A DNA stretch of 64,000 nt from CBDBKE01 sp965218055 (GTDB lineage: Bacteria > Acidobacteriota > Terriglobia > JAJPHL01 > JAPKYU01): contig CBDCKA010000002.1 in the NCBI GenBank assembly GCA_965218055.1, positions 2,542,001-2,606,000 on the forward strand. The letters run 5' to 3'. A model generated the notes under the pieces. That model saw nothing but the letters and a program-made list of their open reading frames with translations, searched no databases and was not told where the DNA came from. The position numbers and the translations under genes are program-made. Positions 1 to 8,223 of the stretch are shown here, piece by piece (position 1 is the first letter of the stretch; each line of letters starts with the position of its first letter).

Positions 1-703
1 GCTCCTTCTCCCGATAGTGGGCGTCTACAATTTTCAGCAGTGTGCGGCGGTCCTCGATGGCCTCGGCGGAGATGGACTTGGGTAGGCTCAGATCGGGCAC
101 CGTGAAGTCCGGCTTGCTCGGGTCCGGCAGGAACATTGCATCGTATTCCGAGCCGATAAAGGCCCCCTGGTACGCCTCCATATAGTTGAAAAAGTCGCCT
201 TCGGTGGGCGTGGGAACCCCTATGAAGGGAGGCATGTTCCGCCGCGGGCCCAACTCCTTGGAGACGATGGACCCGAAGCTGGGGAACTTCATGGCGGGGT
301 TCGGGCGATGGCCGGTGAGCGTCTCAATGGTGGCCTGCGGGTGGTTCCTCTCCTCGGTCTTCATGGAGCGGATGATGGACAGCTTGTCCATGTTCCGGGC
401 GATGCTGGGCAGGAGTTCCGAGATCTGGATCCCGGGGACATTGGTCGAGATCGGCTTGAAGCTGCTGTTCTCTTTCACGTCCCAGGTGTCCAGTTGGCTG
501 ACGCCGCCTTCCAGCCACAGCAGAATGCAAGCCTGCGCCTTTGTCGGCGCCGCCTCGGCAGTGGTGGCCGCCAGGGCCTGCACACTGTTGAATCGGAGGT
601 AGTCGCTGAGACCCATACCCAGAAAGCTCAACGCGCCAATGCGCAAGAAGTCGCGGCGCGCCAGAGCAGCCTGCTGGCAGTGATAACAGGAAGAGCTTTG
701 CAT
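1..703 (-). CDS. DUF1501 secreted protein, 3' part outside window
   Basis: This minus-strand reading frame is open from ATG at 703 to the window edge, so only the N-terminal ~234 residues are seen. The start MQSSSCYHCQQAALARRDFL carries a twin-arginine-type signal (ARRDFLRIGALSFLGMG), and later come LWLEGGVSQLDTWD and RNMPPFIGVPTP, as expected for the DUF1501 (sulfatase-like fold) family. It lies 23 bp after the PSD1 gene in the same direction, the usual partnership in Planctomycetes and Acidobacteria. Function is unknown. Export by Tat is inferred from the RR motif, and a tatA gene sits at 14304. Confidence 0.85.
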   Translation of the reverse strand, partial: MQSSSCYHCQQAALARRDFLRIGALSFLGMGLSDYLRFNSVQALAATTAEAAPTKAQACILLWLEGGVSQLDTWDVKENSSFKPISTNVPGIQISELLPSIARNMDKLSIIRSMKTEERNHPQATIETLTGHRPNPAMKFPSFGSIVSKELGPRRNMPPFIGVPTPTEGDFFNYMEAYQGAFIGSEYDAMFLPDPSKPDFTVPDLSLPKSISAEAIEDRRTLLKIVDAHYREKE

Positions 704-726
704 CGCTTGATTCCACTCCTTCCCTA

Positions 727-3249
727 CTAATGGTTATGCGTAAACTCCCGCGAGCTGATGACCGCCCACACCAGCCCCTCCAGCGTTTCCCGGCGGCGTG
801 ATGGCCGCTGGCGAAGGAATTCCAGCAAGGCGGCCCTTTCCCGCTGGGTCGGGAACCGCGTCAGGGCTGCCAGGTAAAACTTCTCGATGATTTCTTCATC
901 GGAAGCGCCGCCGTTCAGCAGGCGGTCCAACCTTCCTCCCGGCTCGGAGATCTTGGTGGTGTAGGTAGGCCCGGCCAGCATGTGCAGGGCTTGCGCCAGG
1001 CTCGGCTGTGGGGGCCCTCCGGGCGGCGTTTTCCGCATGGACCTTCCAAAAGTGTCCAGGAACTGCGACGGGCAGAGATCTGGAATCATCTGCATGGCAC
1101 GAGCGCCAGGCGGCGGGTCTCCCCCGCCCGCCATGTAGTGATATTCAAACTTCTCCGGCACCCCAGTCGCGGTGGAAATTGCATCCAGCAGAACGGCCGC
1201 CTCCAGCGGCCGAGGCCGGGCGCGCGCGTAATTGATCCTGTCGCCCCGATGGGTCTCATTCGGCGTTCCCGACAACTGGTAGGTCCGGGACTGCACAATG
1301 GTCCGTAGCAAGTGCTTCAGGTCATAGCCGCTGTCTTGGAAATCTCCCGCCAGCGCCTCGAGCAGTTCCGGATGGGTAGGCGGATTGGTCGTGCGAAAGT
1401 CGTCCACCGGCTCCACGATCCCTCGCCCAAAGAAGTAGCTCCAGATGCGGTTCACCGTCGCCTCGGCGAAGTACGGATGCGTGGTCATCCACTCGGCCAG
1501 CCTCAACCGCGGGTCCATCCATTGGTCTTCGGCAAGCTTGGTGCCGTCCAGAAAGGTGGGAACCACCTTCTGCTTGGTGCGCGGATGAATGACCTTCATT
1601 TCCTTGGGCTGGTCCACGTACCCCCCCCCCAGTGCATCAATCACCAGCTTGGAATCCTTCAGCTCGTTCAATCCGCCAAAAAACGCCGCCAGGCCCCAGA
1701 ACTGATTCTGGCTCCAGGGTTCAAACGGATGGTTATGGCACTGGGCGCACTCGAAGCGCCGCCCCATGAACACCCGAACCAGCTCCGGCATGACCACTTC
1801 CGGAGCCACGATCCAGGTGACGTAGAAGAAGTTTCCTGTTGGGGCAGCGTACCCCTGGGCGGCAATGCGCTCGCGAGCCATCTGGTCGTAAGGCTTGTTG
1901 GAGGCAATGCTGCGAACCACCCAGTCTTCATAGCGCTTCACCGCCTTGGGGATGTTGGACGTCACGTACGCCACGCGCATCAGATCGCTGAAGCGGAAGC
2001 CCCAATAGTCCACGTACTCGGGCGTGTTCAGCAGAGTCTCAATCAGCCGGTCGCGCTTGCGCGGGTCCTCGTCGGCCAGGAACTCGCGGACCCGTTGCAC
2101 GGGAGGTAATGTGCCCGTCAAGTCCAGGCAAACTCGCCGCAAGAATTCCTCGTCGCTCGACAACTCTGACGGCACGATGTGGAGATTGTGGAGCTTGGCA
2201 AGAACGAATTGGTCTATGTAGTTTTGAGGCCTGCCCTTCGGGTAATTGGCTACCGGCTTGGCAATCACCCCGACGCCGGCGCTGGCCACCTGCCCCGCCG
2301 CGTGAATCAGGATCGCGGCTTCCCCTGGCTTTCCCGCCCTCATGAAGCCGTTTTCATTCACTTCCACGATGTCAGGGGCATTCGAAACGTAAAGCACCTC
2401 TTCGGTGATATCCTCGCGCCGTCCATTGACGAGGTAGGCCGTCACCAGCAACTGGTGCCGTCCCTCAGGTTCGAGCACAACCTGCTGGGGAAAGACCTCA
2501 ATCCGCTCGATCGAGAAACGGCGCCCGTCCGCCTCTTCGTCATAGGGGGCCCCGGCACGGATCCACGCAAGAATCGCCTCATAATCGGGGGTGCCTACGG
2601 CGAATTGCTCTCCGCCGCCATGGGCCACTTCCATGGTCGCCTTTTCCAGCAACAGGCTCCTCTCCGGATGCTCCCGGTTGATCCGGGAAACTCTGGCGCC
2701 TTTGGGTTCGGGGCTGAGAACCTGGTAGGTTCCTCCCTCCACCGTCCACTCGTAGTCTCCCTTCGGGTAAAACGAATCCAAAGAGAGCTTGTAACCCCCT
2801 CGGCCCTTGACGCCGCCATGACACTCGCTGCTGTTACAACCCCTTTTCGTGAAGATCCCGCCGATTTCGCGAGCAAAACTGAAGGGCCGTCTCTTCCAAG
2901 CCTCTTCAATCCGGATGGCCGCGTCGGCCTTACGGCCGGCGAATCGGGCCCGCAGCACAAGCTGCCCGCCGGCCCGGGCAACAAACTTTCCTGAGCTGTC
3001 TATTTGCCCCTTGTCGGGATCGGAGAGGGAAAACCGGGCGCGCGCGGTGACGTCGCGCTCCAGCCCGTCGGCGTAGCGCGCCAGCACCAGGAAATGCTGC
3101 GAGGCCTTGTCGCCCCAAAGCGTCACATCGTCGGGGACCAGACGCACCGACCGCGGCCGAGGAGCCACGGGGGTTTTTCCCGCTGCGGGTCCCGGCAGTG
3201 AAGAAACCAACAGGAGAAGAATCTTGATGCTAGCGAATCTCAGGTTCAT
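727..3249 (-). CDS. PSD1-type (DUF1549/DUF1553) secreted protein with cytochrome-like motifs
   Basis: The product has 840 aa and an N-terminal signal peptide (IKILLLLVSSLPGPAAG). Ig-like (Big2) stretches follow (residues ~35-110 and ~250-330). A PSCyt1-like CNSSECHGG lies at ~138-146, then the DUF1549 region (~345-550) with a CAQCHNHPF motif near residue 503, and the C-terminal DUF1553 region. The CxxCH-type motifs suggest haem attachment, but no enzyme activity is established for the family. It sits between the PPC-type gene and the DUF1501 gene in one apparent operon, a module typical of Planctomycetes and some Acidobacteriota. Confidence 0.88.
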   Translation of the reverse strand: MNLRFASIKILLLLVSSLPGPAAGKTPVAPRPRSVRLVPDDVTLWGDKASQHFLVLARYADGLERDVTARARFSLSDPDKGQIDSSGKFVARAGGQLVLRARFAGRKADAAIRIEEAWKRRPFSFAREIGGIFTKRGCNSSECHGGVKGRGGYKLSLDSFYPKGDYEWTVEGGTYQVLSPEPKGARVSRINREHPERSLLLEKATMEVAHGGGEQFAVGTPDYEAILAWIRAGAPYDEEADGRRFSIERIEVFPQQVVLEPEGRHQLLVTAYLVNGRREDITEEVLYVSNAPDIVEVNENGFMRAGKPGEAAILIHAAGQVASAGVGVIAKPVANYPKGRPQNYIDQFVLAKLHNLHIVPSELSSDEEFLRRVCLDLTGTLPPVQRVREFLADEDPRKRDRLIETLLNTPEYVDYWGFRFSDLMRVAYVTSNIPKAVKRYEDWVVRSIASNKPYDQMARERIAAQGYAAPTGNFFYVTWIVAPEVVMPELVRVFMGRRFECAQCHNHPFEPWSQNQFWGLAAFFGGLNELKDSKLVIDALGGGYVDQPKEMKVIHPRTKQKVVPTFLDGTKLAEDQWMDPRLRLAEWMTTHPYFAEATVNRIWSYFFGRGIVEPVDDFRTTNPPTHPELLEALAGDFQDSGYDLKHLLRTIVQSRTYQLSGTPNETHRGDRINYARARPRPLEAAVLLDAISTATGVPEKFEYHYMAGGGDPPPGARAMQMIPDLCPSQFLDTFGRSMRKTPPGGPPQPSLAQALHMLAGPTYTTKISEPGGRLDRLLNGGASDEEIIEKFYLAALTRFPTQRERAALLEFLRQRPSRRRETLEGLVWAVISSREFTHNH

Positions 3250-3292
3250 GGCACTTGCGACATGGCAGTTCCGGCCAGAATCAGCATCGTGA

Positions 3293-5245
3293 CTACAGTT
3301 TTTCTTCCCGAGCCGGCGGCACCCGCTCGATCACCATCAGCGGGATCTCGCGAACCAACAGGCTTGAACCTGGCTCGCCGTTTACAATCGGACGGGCGTA
3401 CAGGCGGACCACGGCGGGCATGGAAGTAATCGGGGCGTCGGGATCGGCCAGCAGGACAATCGTTGCCTTCTGTTCGTCGGGCGCGACTGTCTCCGGATTC
3501 TCGGTCACTTCCGTGGGCGCCTGCTTGTCGCGCGTCTCTGCTCCCGGAAACGCCTGCACCCCTTCAGGCAGCCCCGTCAGGGTGAAGGACACATCTCCGG
3601 AGAACCCTTCCTCGTGCGCAGTGGTAATCGTCAACTTCTTGCTTTTCCCGCGGATCAGGTTGATGCGGTCCGCTTCCTTGACCGACACCGCGCCCAGGTG
3701 GGGAATCTGCGGGCGGAGCAGAACCCGATAGGCGTAACGAGGGTCGCCGTACCGGGAGGTGATATCCCGAATCTCGAGAACATACTCGCCTTCACGCTCG
3801 AAGGTGTGAATCGCCTTGGGTTCCAGCCTCTTCAGGAACACGTGCGGTTTGGCCTCGCTGTTGTAGAGCGACAGACGCCGGTGAATGTTCGAGAACAGCT
3901 CCCTATTGTCACTGTCCACCACACCCAGTCTCGGGTTGAAGTGGGGGGGCCTGGCTTGCGGTGTCTCAATCTCAAAGGCCAGCTTCTGGCCTGCCTTTAC
4001 GCGGAATTTGAAGCGGTCCACGTCCCCCGGGCGGTCAATCCGGCCTGCGAGGACAGAAGGAACGGAGACCTCCGGGGCCTCTGCTGCAGGGTCGTCCAGC
4101 TCCTGTTCAGCCACCGACGCAGGACGTGTGGACAGACGAACCACCTGGCTTGGTGCTTCCTCCTCGCCCGGTCTTGCGCCGGTGGCCTGGGTCGAGGACC
4201 CAGCCTCGGACTCCGCCTTGGATCCGTTTGCTGCGTCCACCGTCCGGGACTGGAGAATCTTCATCCAGTTGTCCTGCAACCGCCGGCGAAAGCTTCGCCC
4301 CTGCCATTCCCCTTTGAGCTGCGCGGATTCGTCCTCCCACGCGGGGCGCTCTCCGCCAGCTGCAATTCGCAACAGGTAGGAACTGTCGGGAGACCCTTTG
4401 CCGAAAAGAGAAGACACCTCGAGCAGGTACTGGCCGTCTTGAGCAACTCGATAGGTGCCCCGCGCCTCGATCGGCATTAGGTCCGAAGACCGTTCCTCCT
4501 CGAGCAGCACGCGCGTCGGCCGATCCGGATTCAGCCAGCTTCCGCCCGGCCGGTACAAGGCCAATCGCGGCTCGAAATCCTCCTCCAGACGGTTCTTAAA
4601 GCCAAGTTCCTCGAAAACCTTCGTGAAAACCTCAAACCGGAGCTCGTTGCCTCGCCGGGCGCGGAACGAGTAATAGTCCAGTTCCCCGGCGGTGCCGAGC
4701 TTCGCGCTCACAAGCGCCGGGAAGCTCACCGCCTGAGCCTGGCTGGCGGCGCTATGGGGATCCGTCGTCTCGACAACGACCGGCGCCTCCACAACCCGAA
4801 AGCGGATTGCGTCGGACACGCCTCGCGCGCAAACCAGCCGCAAGGAGTGAACTCCCAGATGAGCCGTGGGCGCAATCTCCAACTGAATCAAGGCTCGATA
4901 AACAGGCAGAGGCTTCTTTGGCTCTTTCTCGAAGGGGTTTGCCTTGCGCTTGATTTGCTCTTTTACCTCCTCCACGCTCAGCAGCCGCCCCTTCAAGCCG
5001 GCGGCATCGAACCAGAGGGCGCGGGCCCCCTCCAGCAAGTTGCCGCGCACCTCGGCCTCGACCGTCGTTCCGCGCTGGCCCGCAACCGGAAACACCGACA
5101 GCAGCTTCGGTTCGGTGACCTCCGGCTCGTCTTCGGCCAGGACTGCGGGCGGTGAAATAGCTATGAAGAACAGGAGGCAGAGGGAAAGAAAGCCGGCTTC
5201 ACTTCGTCTGCAAGGGATCCGGCACCAGGTGAGATTCCTGCACAT
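3293..5245 (-). CDS. Secreted pre-peptidase (PPC)-domain-like protein
   Basis: The product has 650 aa. ATG at 5245 is chosen because GAGGTG lies about ten bases upstream; a GTG at 5257 is also open. After a signal peptide (LLFFIAISPPAVLA) comes an IPT/TIG-like segment (SVFPVAGQRGTTVEAEVRG) and then several beta-rich segments such as YYSFRARRGNELRFEVFTK and FKFRVKAGQKLAFEIET, which match the bacterial pre-peptidase C-terminal domain pattern. It is the first gene of the operon with the PSD1 and DUF1501 genes (44 bp gap). It probably acts extracytoplasmically in substrate or polymer binding, which is inference. Confidence 0.75.
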   Translation of the reverse strand: MCRNLTWCRIPCRRSEAGFLSLCLLFFIAISPPAVLAEDEPEVTEPKLLSVFPVAGQRGTTVEAEVRGNLLEGARALWFDAAGLKGRLLSVEEVKEQIKRKANPFEKEPKKPLPVYRALIQLEIAPTAHLGVHSLRLVCARGVSDAIRFRVVEAPVVVETTDPHSAASQAQAVSFPALVSAKLGTAGELDYYSFRARRGNELRFEVFTKVFEELGFKNRLEEDFEPRLALYRPGGSWLNPDRPTRVLLEEERSSDLMPIEARGTYRVAQDGQYLLEVSSLFGKGSPDSSYLLRIAAGGERPAWEDESAQLKGEWQGRSFRRRLQDNWMKILQSRTVDAANGSKAESEAGSSTQATGARPGEEEAPSQVVRLSTRPASVAEQELDDPAAEAPEVSVPSVLAGRIDRPGDVDRFKFRVKAGQKLAFEIETPQARPPHFNPRLGVVDSDNRELFSNIHRRLSLYNSEAKPHVFLKRLEPKAIHTFEREGEYVLEIRDITSRYGDPRYAYRVLLRPQIPHLGAVSVKEADRINLIRGKSKKLTITTAHEEGFSGDVSFTLTGLPEGVQAFPGAETRDKQAPTEVTENPETVAPDEQKATIVLLADPDAPITSMPAVVRLYARPIVNGEPGSSLLVREIPLMVIERVPPAREEKL

Positions 5246-5392
5246 GATGTGGCTCACCTCTTCGCCACGTGCATCGAAACGTGTCCTCTAAAAAACGGGA
5301 TGGCCCTTTCGGACCGCCGGCCATATCCGAGAGCGATGGCGCCTATCTCTGAGGCTCTAAGCCTTGCCCGTTTTCACCAGGGTTCATTTAGA

Positions 5393-5454
5393 AGATAGCA
5401 CACCCACGCGCCTGCCCGCATGCGGCTTTTTGCGGGCACCTCTGTGCGCTATCT
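5393..5454. repeat. 62-bp imperfect inverted repeat in gene-free stretch
   Basis: The outer arms AGATAGC (5393) and GCTATCT (ending 5454) flank an inner perfect 8-bp stem, TGCCCGCA (5413-5420) and TGCGGGCA (5431-5438), with a 10-base loop ending in TTTT. There is no T-run after the hairpin on either strand, so it does not look like a classical terminator. It lies in the 5246-5631 interval, where I see no convincing gene, about 180 bp before the orphan tRNA half. Confidence 0.6.
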
Positions 5455-5631
5455 GACAGACCCCAAGCGGCACGGGTCCTTGCCCCGCTCTGTTCTCCCG
5501 GCTCGGCGGCCTAACAAGTGGCTGTAGCGGACGGGCGGCCGTGTAAGTTGAGGCGTGTCCTGTGTGTCGTCGAAGTGTCCCGTTTTCCGCATCTATACAA
5601 AGCACACCAAAGTGAGCCAAGATTTAGCTGG

Positions 5632-5678
5632 GCCCTTTCAAGGCGGAACCGCGGGTTCGAATCCCGCTGGGGATACCA
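5632..5678 (+). other. Orphan 3' half of tRNA-Glu(UUC); probable attachment-site remnant
   Basis: From G5632 the sequence matches a tRNA-Glu(UUC) 3' half. It has the anticodon loop CTTTCAA with anticodon TTC, the 3' stem GGCGG, a perfect T-arm (GCGGG TTCGAAT CCCGC), the acceptor strand TGGGGAT, discriminator A and encoded CCA. Upstream of the anticodon loop the similarity stops: the bases before 5632 do not pair as an anticodon stem, and no D-arm or GTCCCCA-like 5' acceptor occurs in the preceding 100 bases. A break at the anticodon loop is where many tyrosine recombinases cross over, so this is read as an att scar and not as a functional tRNA. Confidence 0.8.
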
Positions 5679-5772
5679 TTCTGCCAGCGCGGAGACCCTC
5701 GCCGGGTTTCTGGCCGCCGCAATGCCTGTTGCGAAGGTGCACTTTCACTTGAGGAAAGGAGAGGAGTTCACT

Positions 5773-5964
5773 ATGGACACTGAAGTTCTGGCCGCAGCCA
5801 TTATGGCCGCTGGGTTTGTTGGTGCTGAGCGCCAGGCGCTGAACTCAGGACGCCTGGACGACAATCTGCGCGAAAAGTTTGTGGAGTACTATGTGTTCGT
5901 CAGCGAAGTCACGCGCGTCAGGAGCGAGAAGAAAAAGAGCAAGAAGAAACGCGGGGCTCGATAA
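5773..5964 (+). CDS. Small basic-tailed hypothetical protein
   Basis: This is a 63-aa ORF with a strong ribosome-binding site (AGGAAAGGAGAGGAG, ending 6 bases before ATG). It starts MDTEVLAAAIMAAGFVGAER and ends in a lysine/arginine-rich tail (RSEKKKSKKKRGAR). I do not recognise a family. It starts 95 bp downstream of the tRNA-Glu half, so it may belong to the mobile element or be the first gene of the original chromosome side. The good RBS and acidic-to-basic layout make it likely to be expressed. Confidence 0.6.
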   Translation: MDTEVLAAAIMAAGFVGAERQALNSGRLDDNLREKFVEYYVFVSEVTRVRSEKKKSKKKRGAR

Positions 5965-6035
5965 GCGGCGCAGCTTTCGGGCTCTGGTAGGACGCGGGTG
6001 CCGGAGCCCTTCAGGGAGCGCATTGGGCTGGCGCT

Positions 6036-6275
6036 TCAACCAGAGGACAGCGATGCCGGTGCCATGGATCCGGCCACTTCCGGTCCGAGTAGCCGCTCGG
6101 GCTTCCGGGTGGGCAGGGTCAGCGCGGGTAAATAAACCAGCAGCCACGTCCGCGGGCCACCGATCTGCACATACGGGATCCTGCCGCGCGCGGCCCACCA
6201 GCGAATGGTGCGAGCCGGGATGCCGGTGACGCGCGCCGCGTCGGCGATGCGAACCCAATCCTGTGACCTGGACAT
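6036..6275 (-). CDS. Excisionase-like (MerR-type) helix-turn-helix protein
   Basis: The product has 79 aa. The N-terminal half WVRIADAARVTGIPARTIRWWAARG is the helix-turn-helix of small MerR/Xis-type DNA-binding domains, followed by a wing-like IPYVQIGGPRTWLL. Such proteins are typical recombination directionality factors or small regulators of integrative elements. ATG at 6275 lies 4 bp after the stop of the zinc-ribbon gene, with AGGA upstream, so the two are co-transcribed. No integrase is visible in the window, and the target is unknown. Confidence 0.7.
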   Translation of the reverse strand: MSRSQDWVRIADAARVTGIPARTIRWWAARGRIPYVQIGGPRTWLLVYLPALTLPTRKPERLLGPEVAGSMAPASLSSG

Positions 6276-6279
6276 GGTG

Positions 6280-6792
6280 CTACATCCTCAGACCATCCCG
6301 AGCCGCCAGGTACTGCTCGAACGAGAGCCACCGCGCGGCGCCTCGGCGGGCCCGCCGCACGTTGAATGCGCGCACGCGGTCCCCACATCGCTTGCAAAGC
6401 CCGCTGCGATTATTCGATCCCAGACGAGTTCTACAGCTGGGGTTCCGGCAGGGCAGCCCCGGGCCGCCGTTCGGGGTGGTCTCAACGGCGGGCGGGGCGC
6501 TGCGGTCGGCGAGTGGTGACGCGCGAAGCGCGGCGGAGGTGGCTGTCGGCATGAGCTGCTGCTGCGGCTCGGTCTCCGCCCCGTTGGCGGAGCCGAGCAT
6601 GGTGCCGGAGACAGCGTCTGGCTCGCGGAACATCCGGTAGTGGTGAACGCACAACCCTGCAGCCGCCACGGGCCACACGCAGGCCCGATCGGCTGAACAA
6701 CGCCCGGCCGAATCACGTCCGGCTGAACGGCGCGAAGCACGGGGCTGGAACTGCGTGACCTGCGGCGAAGATTGCTCAGTTTGTTGACTCAT
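6280..6792 (-). CDS. Zinc-ribbon-containing hypothetical protein
   Basis: The product has 170 aa from ATG at 6792 (CAGGA upstream); a longer GTG start at 6864 is possible. The N-terminus is rich in Ser, Gln and Arg. A first Cys/His cluster reads ADRACVWPVAAAGLCVHHYR. The C-terminal part has a zinc-ribbon-like CRNPSCRTRLGSN...CKRCGDR and a basic helix. The pattern resembles short phage or element proteins that bind nucleic acid, but no family is recognised. It is transcribed with the excisionase-like gene and away from the XRE regulator. Confidence 0.5.
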   Translation of the reverse strand: MSQQTEQSSPQVTQFQPRASRRSAGRDSAGRCSADRACVWPVAAAGLCVHHYRMFREPDAVSGTMLGSANGAETEPQQQLMPTATSAALRASPLADRSAPPAVETTPNGGPGLPCRNPSCRTRLGSNNRSGLCKRCGDRVRAFNVRRARRGAARWLSFEQYLAARDGLRM

Positions 6793-6959
6793 CCAGAATC
6801 CTGCCTTGGGGGGCGGCCGCCTCTGGGCCGCGCTAGATTTTCGACTTTTGCCATTGCTTCTCACCCCTCAGCCGCGCTACAAGAGTTAGGGGACTTTTCA
6901 AGGAAAGCTCGCTACGCGGGGACCGAGGGGCATTAAGTTGAGGCTGGAACGCGGCACTT

Positions 6960-6989
6960 CACATGTGTAACACTTGTGTTGCACATATG
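6960..6989. promoter_or_regulatory. 30-bp palindromic operator upstream of XRE regulator
   Basis: The left arm CACATGTGTAACAC (6960-6973), a TT spacer and the right arm GTGTTGCACATATG (6976-6989) pair at 12 of 14 positions. An AACAC half-site recurs at 6991-6996. The palindrome ends 13 bp before the ATG of the XRE-type gene and lies between it and the divergent zinc-ribbon/excisionase genes. This is the position expected for an autoregulatory operator controlling both directions. Confidence 0.7.
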
Positions 6990-7002
6990 CCAACACTTTT
7001 CT

Positions 7003-7455
7003 ATGGGCTCCGGCAAAAAAATTAAGGCCGCTCGTAAGAGGCTGAAACTACAGCGCTCAGATCTCGCACGTCTGACTGGCCTCTCCTACTCGGCCATCAG
7101 TTCCTACGAGCAGGGAACCCGAAAACCACCCCAGCAGTTCCTCCAGATGCTAAAGGAACTCGAACGGCGAGCTGGCACTCCGGCCGGGGCCGCCGCCCTT
7201 ACGGAAGGCGCAGGCTCACAGAAACCGAAGGGCGGGTCGTTGGCGCTGGAAGCCAGACTGAGGGCTTTGGAGAGCCGGTTTGCTGCGCTGGAGATGCGGC
7301 TGGCGGAACTGGAGGCGCACCCCGAGGCCGCATTGGCGCCCTCAGCCGGGGCGCCTGGGGTAGTGGTCCGGGGAGCGATCAAGGTCGGCGGCCAGCAGCA
7401 GGCCTCGCCGGAGAAGCAGCCAAATGAGAAAACGGCCCGCCAGCAGGAGCGCTGA
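7003..7455 (+). CDS. XRE-family transcriptional regulator with C-terminal coiled coil
   Basis: The product has 150 aa. ATG at 7003 starts MGSGKKIKAARKRLKLQRSD. A five-helix XRE DNA-binding domain (residues 1-60) contains the HTH LARLTGLSYSAISSYEQGTR. A heptad-like segment rich in Leu and Glu follows (ALEARLRALESRFAALEMRL), then a Pro/Gln-rich tail, suggesting an oligomeric repressor. No clear Shine-Dalgarno is present. A GTG at 6976 would place the start inside the palindrome and is less likely. It probably binds the adjacent palindrome and governs the divergent HTH/zinc-ribbon operon, which is inference. Confidence 0.8.
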   Translation: MGSGKKIKAARKRLKLQRSDLARLTGLSYSAISSYEQGTRKPPQQFLQMLKELERRAGTPAGAAALTEGAGSQKPKGGSLALEARLRALESRFAALEMRLAELEAHPEAALAPSAGAPGVVVRGAIKVGGQQQASPEKQPNEKTARQQER

Positions 7456-7538
7456 GGGCGGGGAAGAGGCCGCCTCCAGCTGCTCGAAACCTACCGCCGC
7501 CTCCCATTGCTCGTCGGCGCGGCTACTTCCAGGAGATT

Positions 7539-8033
7539 TTGAGCGAGCTGCGGGACAGCAACCGCGTGATTTCCTCCGAGGAGATTCTGCGCGACCCCAC
7601 CGTGGCGGAGGAGGCCGAGCGGCTGGCGCACGGCGCCGGCCTCGACGTCCGCGAGCTAGTCCAGGTGGTGAACCCCTTCCAGCACAGCTCGCACGCTGCG
7701 CGCTCCCGGCACTGCACCATGGTGCGCTTGCTAGGCAGCCAAGGCGGGGAAGAGTCCAGCGTGGATGGTTACACCGATGTCCATGCCGATGTTTACGTCC
7801 GGGTGCACAGGGAAATCGAGTTCCGGCACAGAATCATTCCCGCCAGCTTCGATCTGCATGTCCTGGCCGGCGCGTTGGAAATCATTCGTCAGGATACGAT
7901 CACGCAGCTCGAGGGCGGCTGTGTAGCCGCGGTGGCCGCCGGGGCGGAAACCCTGCTGCGAGCCGGCCCCGGAGCGCGCTTCGTCTATGTGGATCACCCG
8001 CTCACCGCCTGGATCCGTACGCGGCAACGCTAG
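7539..8033 (+). CDS. Hypothetical protein of accessory region
   Basis: The product has 164 aa from TTG at 7539, with AGGAG five bases upstream (itself inside open frame). The frame is open back to 7428 and reads RRGYFQEILSELRDSNR across the proposed start, so a longer non-ATG start cannot be excluded. The sequence is alpha/beta-looking with a conserved-looking core (HCTMVRLLGSQGG, VDGYTDVHADVYVRVHREIE) and ends in VYVDHPLTAWIRTRQR. I do not recognise a family. It follows the XRE gene by 83 bp on the same strand. Confidence 0.55.
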   Translation: MSELRDSNRVISSEEILRDPTVAEEAERLAHGAGLDVRELVQVVNPFQHSSHAARSRHCTMVRLLGSQGGEESSVDGYTDVHADVYVRVHREIEFRHRIIPASFDLHVLAGALEIIRQDTITQLEGGCVAAVAAGAETLLRAGPGARFVYVDHPLTAWIRTRQR

Positions 8034-8146
8034 AGGGGTGCTGAAAAACCCGGGAAAGCGCTCGCCAATGGTCGAGGCTCTGAATCAGCTCGACTGATTC
8101 CCCAGCGGCTACCGAGCCGCGCGCGTAAGCAAGCGGTAGCTCCCTT

Positions 8147-8174
8147 GTCATTCCGAGCAACGCGAGGAATCTGT
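8147..8174 (+). repeat. REP-like interspersed repeat unit
   Basis: The unit starting TGTCATTCCGAGCAACGCGA matches the two inverted units at 16693-16776 over about 25 of 28 bases. The motif (T)GTCATTCCGAGCG-AGCGAGGAATCTG is a common extragenic repeat in several phyla. It sits between the accessory genes and msrB, next to a separate GCTACCG/CGGTAGC inverted repeat (8108-8140). Confidence 0.6.
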
Positions 8175-8223
8175 TTGTCCACCGGCGAGGCTTCCGAGAC
8201 AAGTAGGTTCCTCCGCGCGGCTG

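Noticed and set aside
1312..2994. Two long plus-strand open frames (265 and 271 codons) inside the PSD1 gene
   Set aside because: They are antisense shadows: the minus-strand PSD1 product has full domain structure and motifs, and these have none.
5405..5440. Rho-independent terminator after the accessory or PPC genes
   Set aside because: The hairpin has its T bases in the loop and no T-run after the stem on either strand.
5632..5641. Intron-split tRNA-Glu (group I intron in the anticodon loop)
   Set aside because: No matching 5' half is seen in the preceding few hundred bases, and there is no intron-like sequence.
5600..5678. A complete tRNA gene
   Set aside because: No 5' acceptor strand, D-arm or 5' anticodon stem can be found upstream, so only the 3' half exists.
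8100..8223. CRISPR-like repeats
   Set aside because: Only single REP-type units and one short inverted repeat are present, with no regular spacing anywhere in the window.
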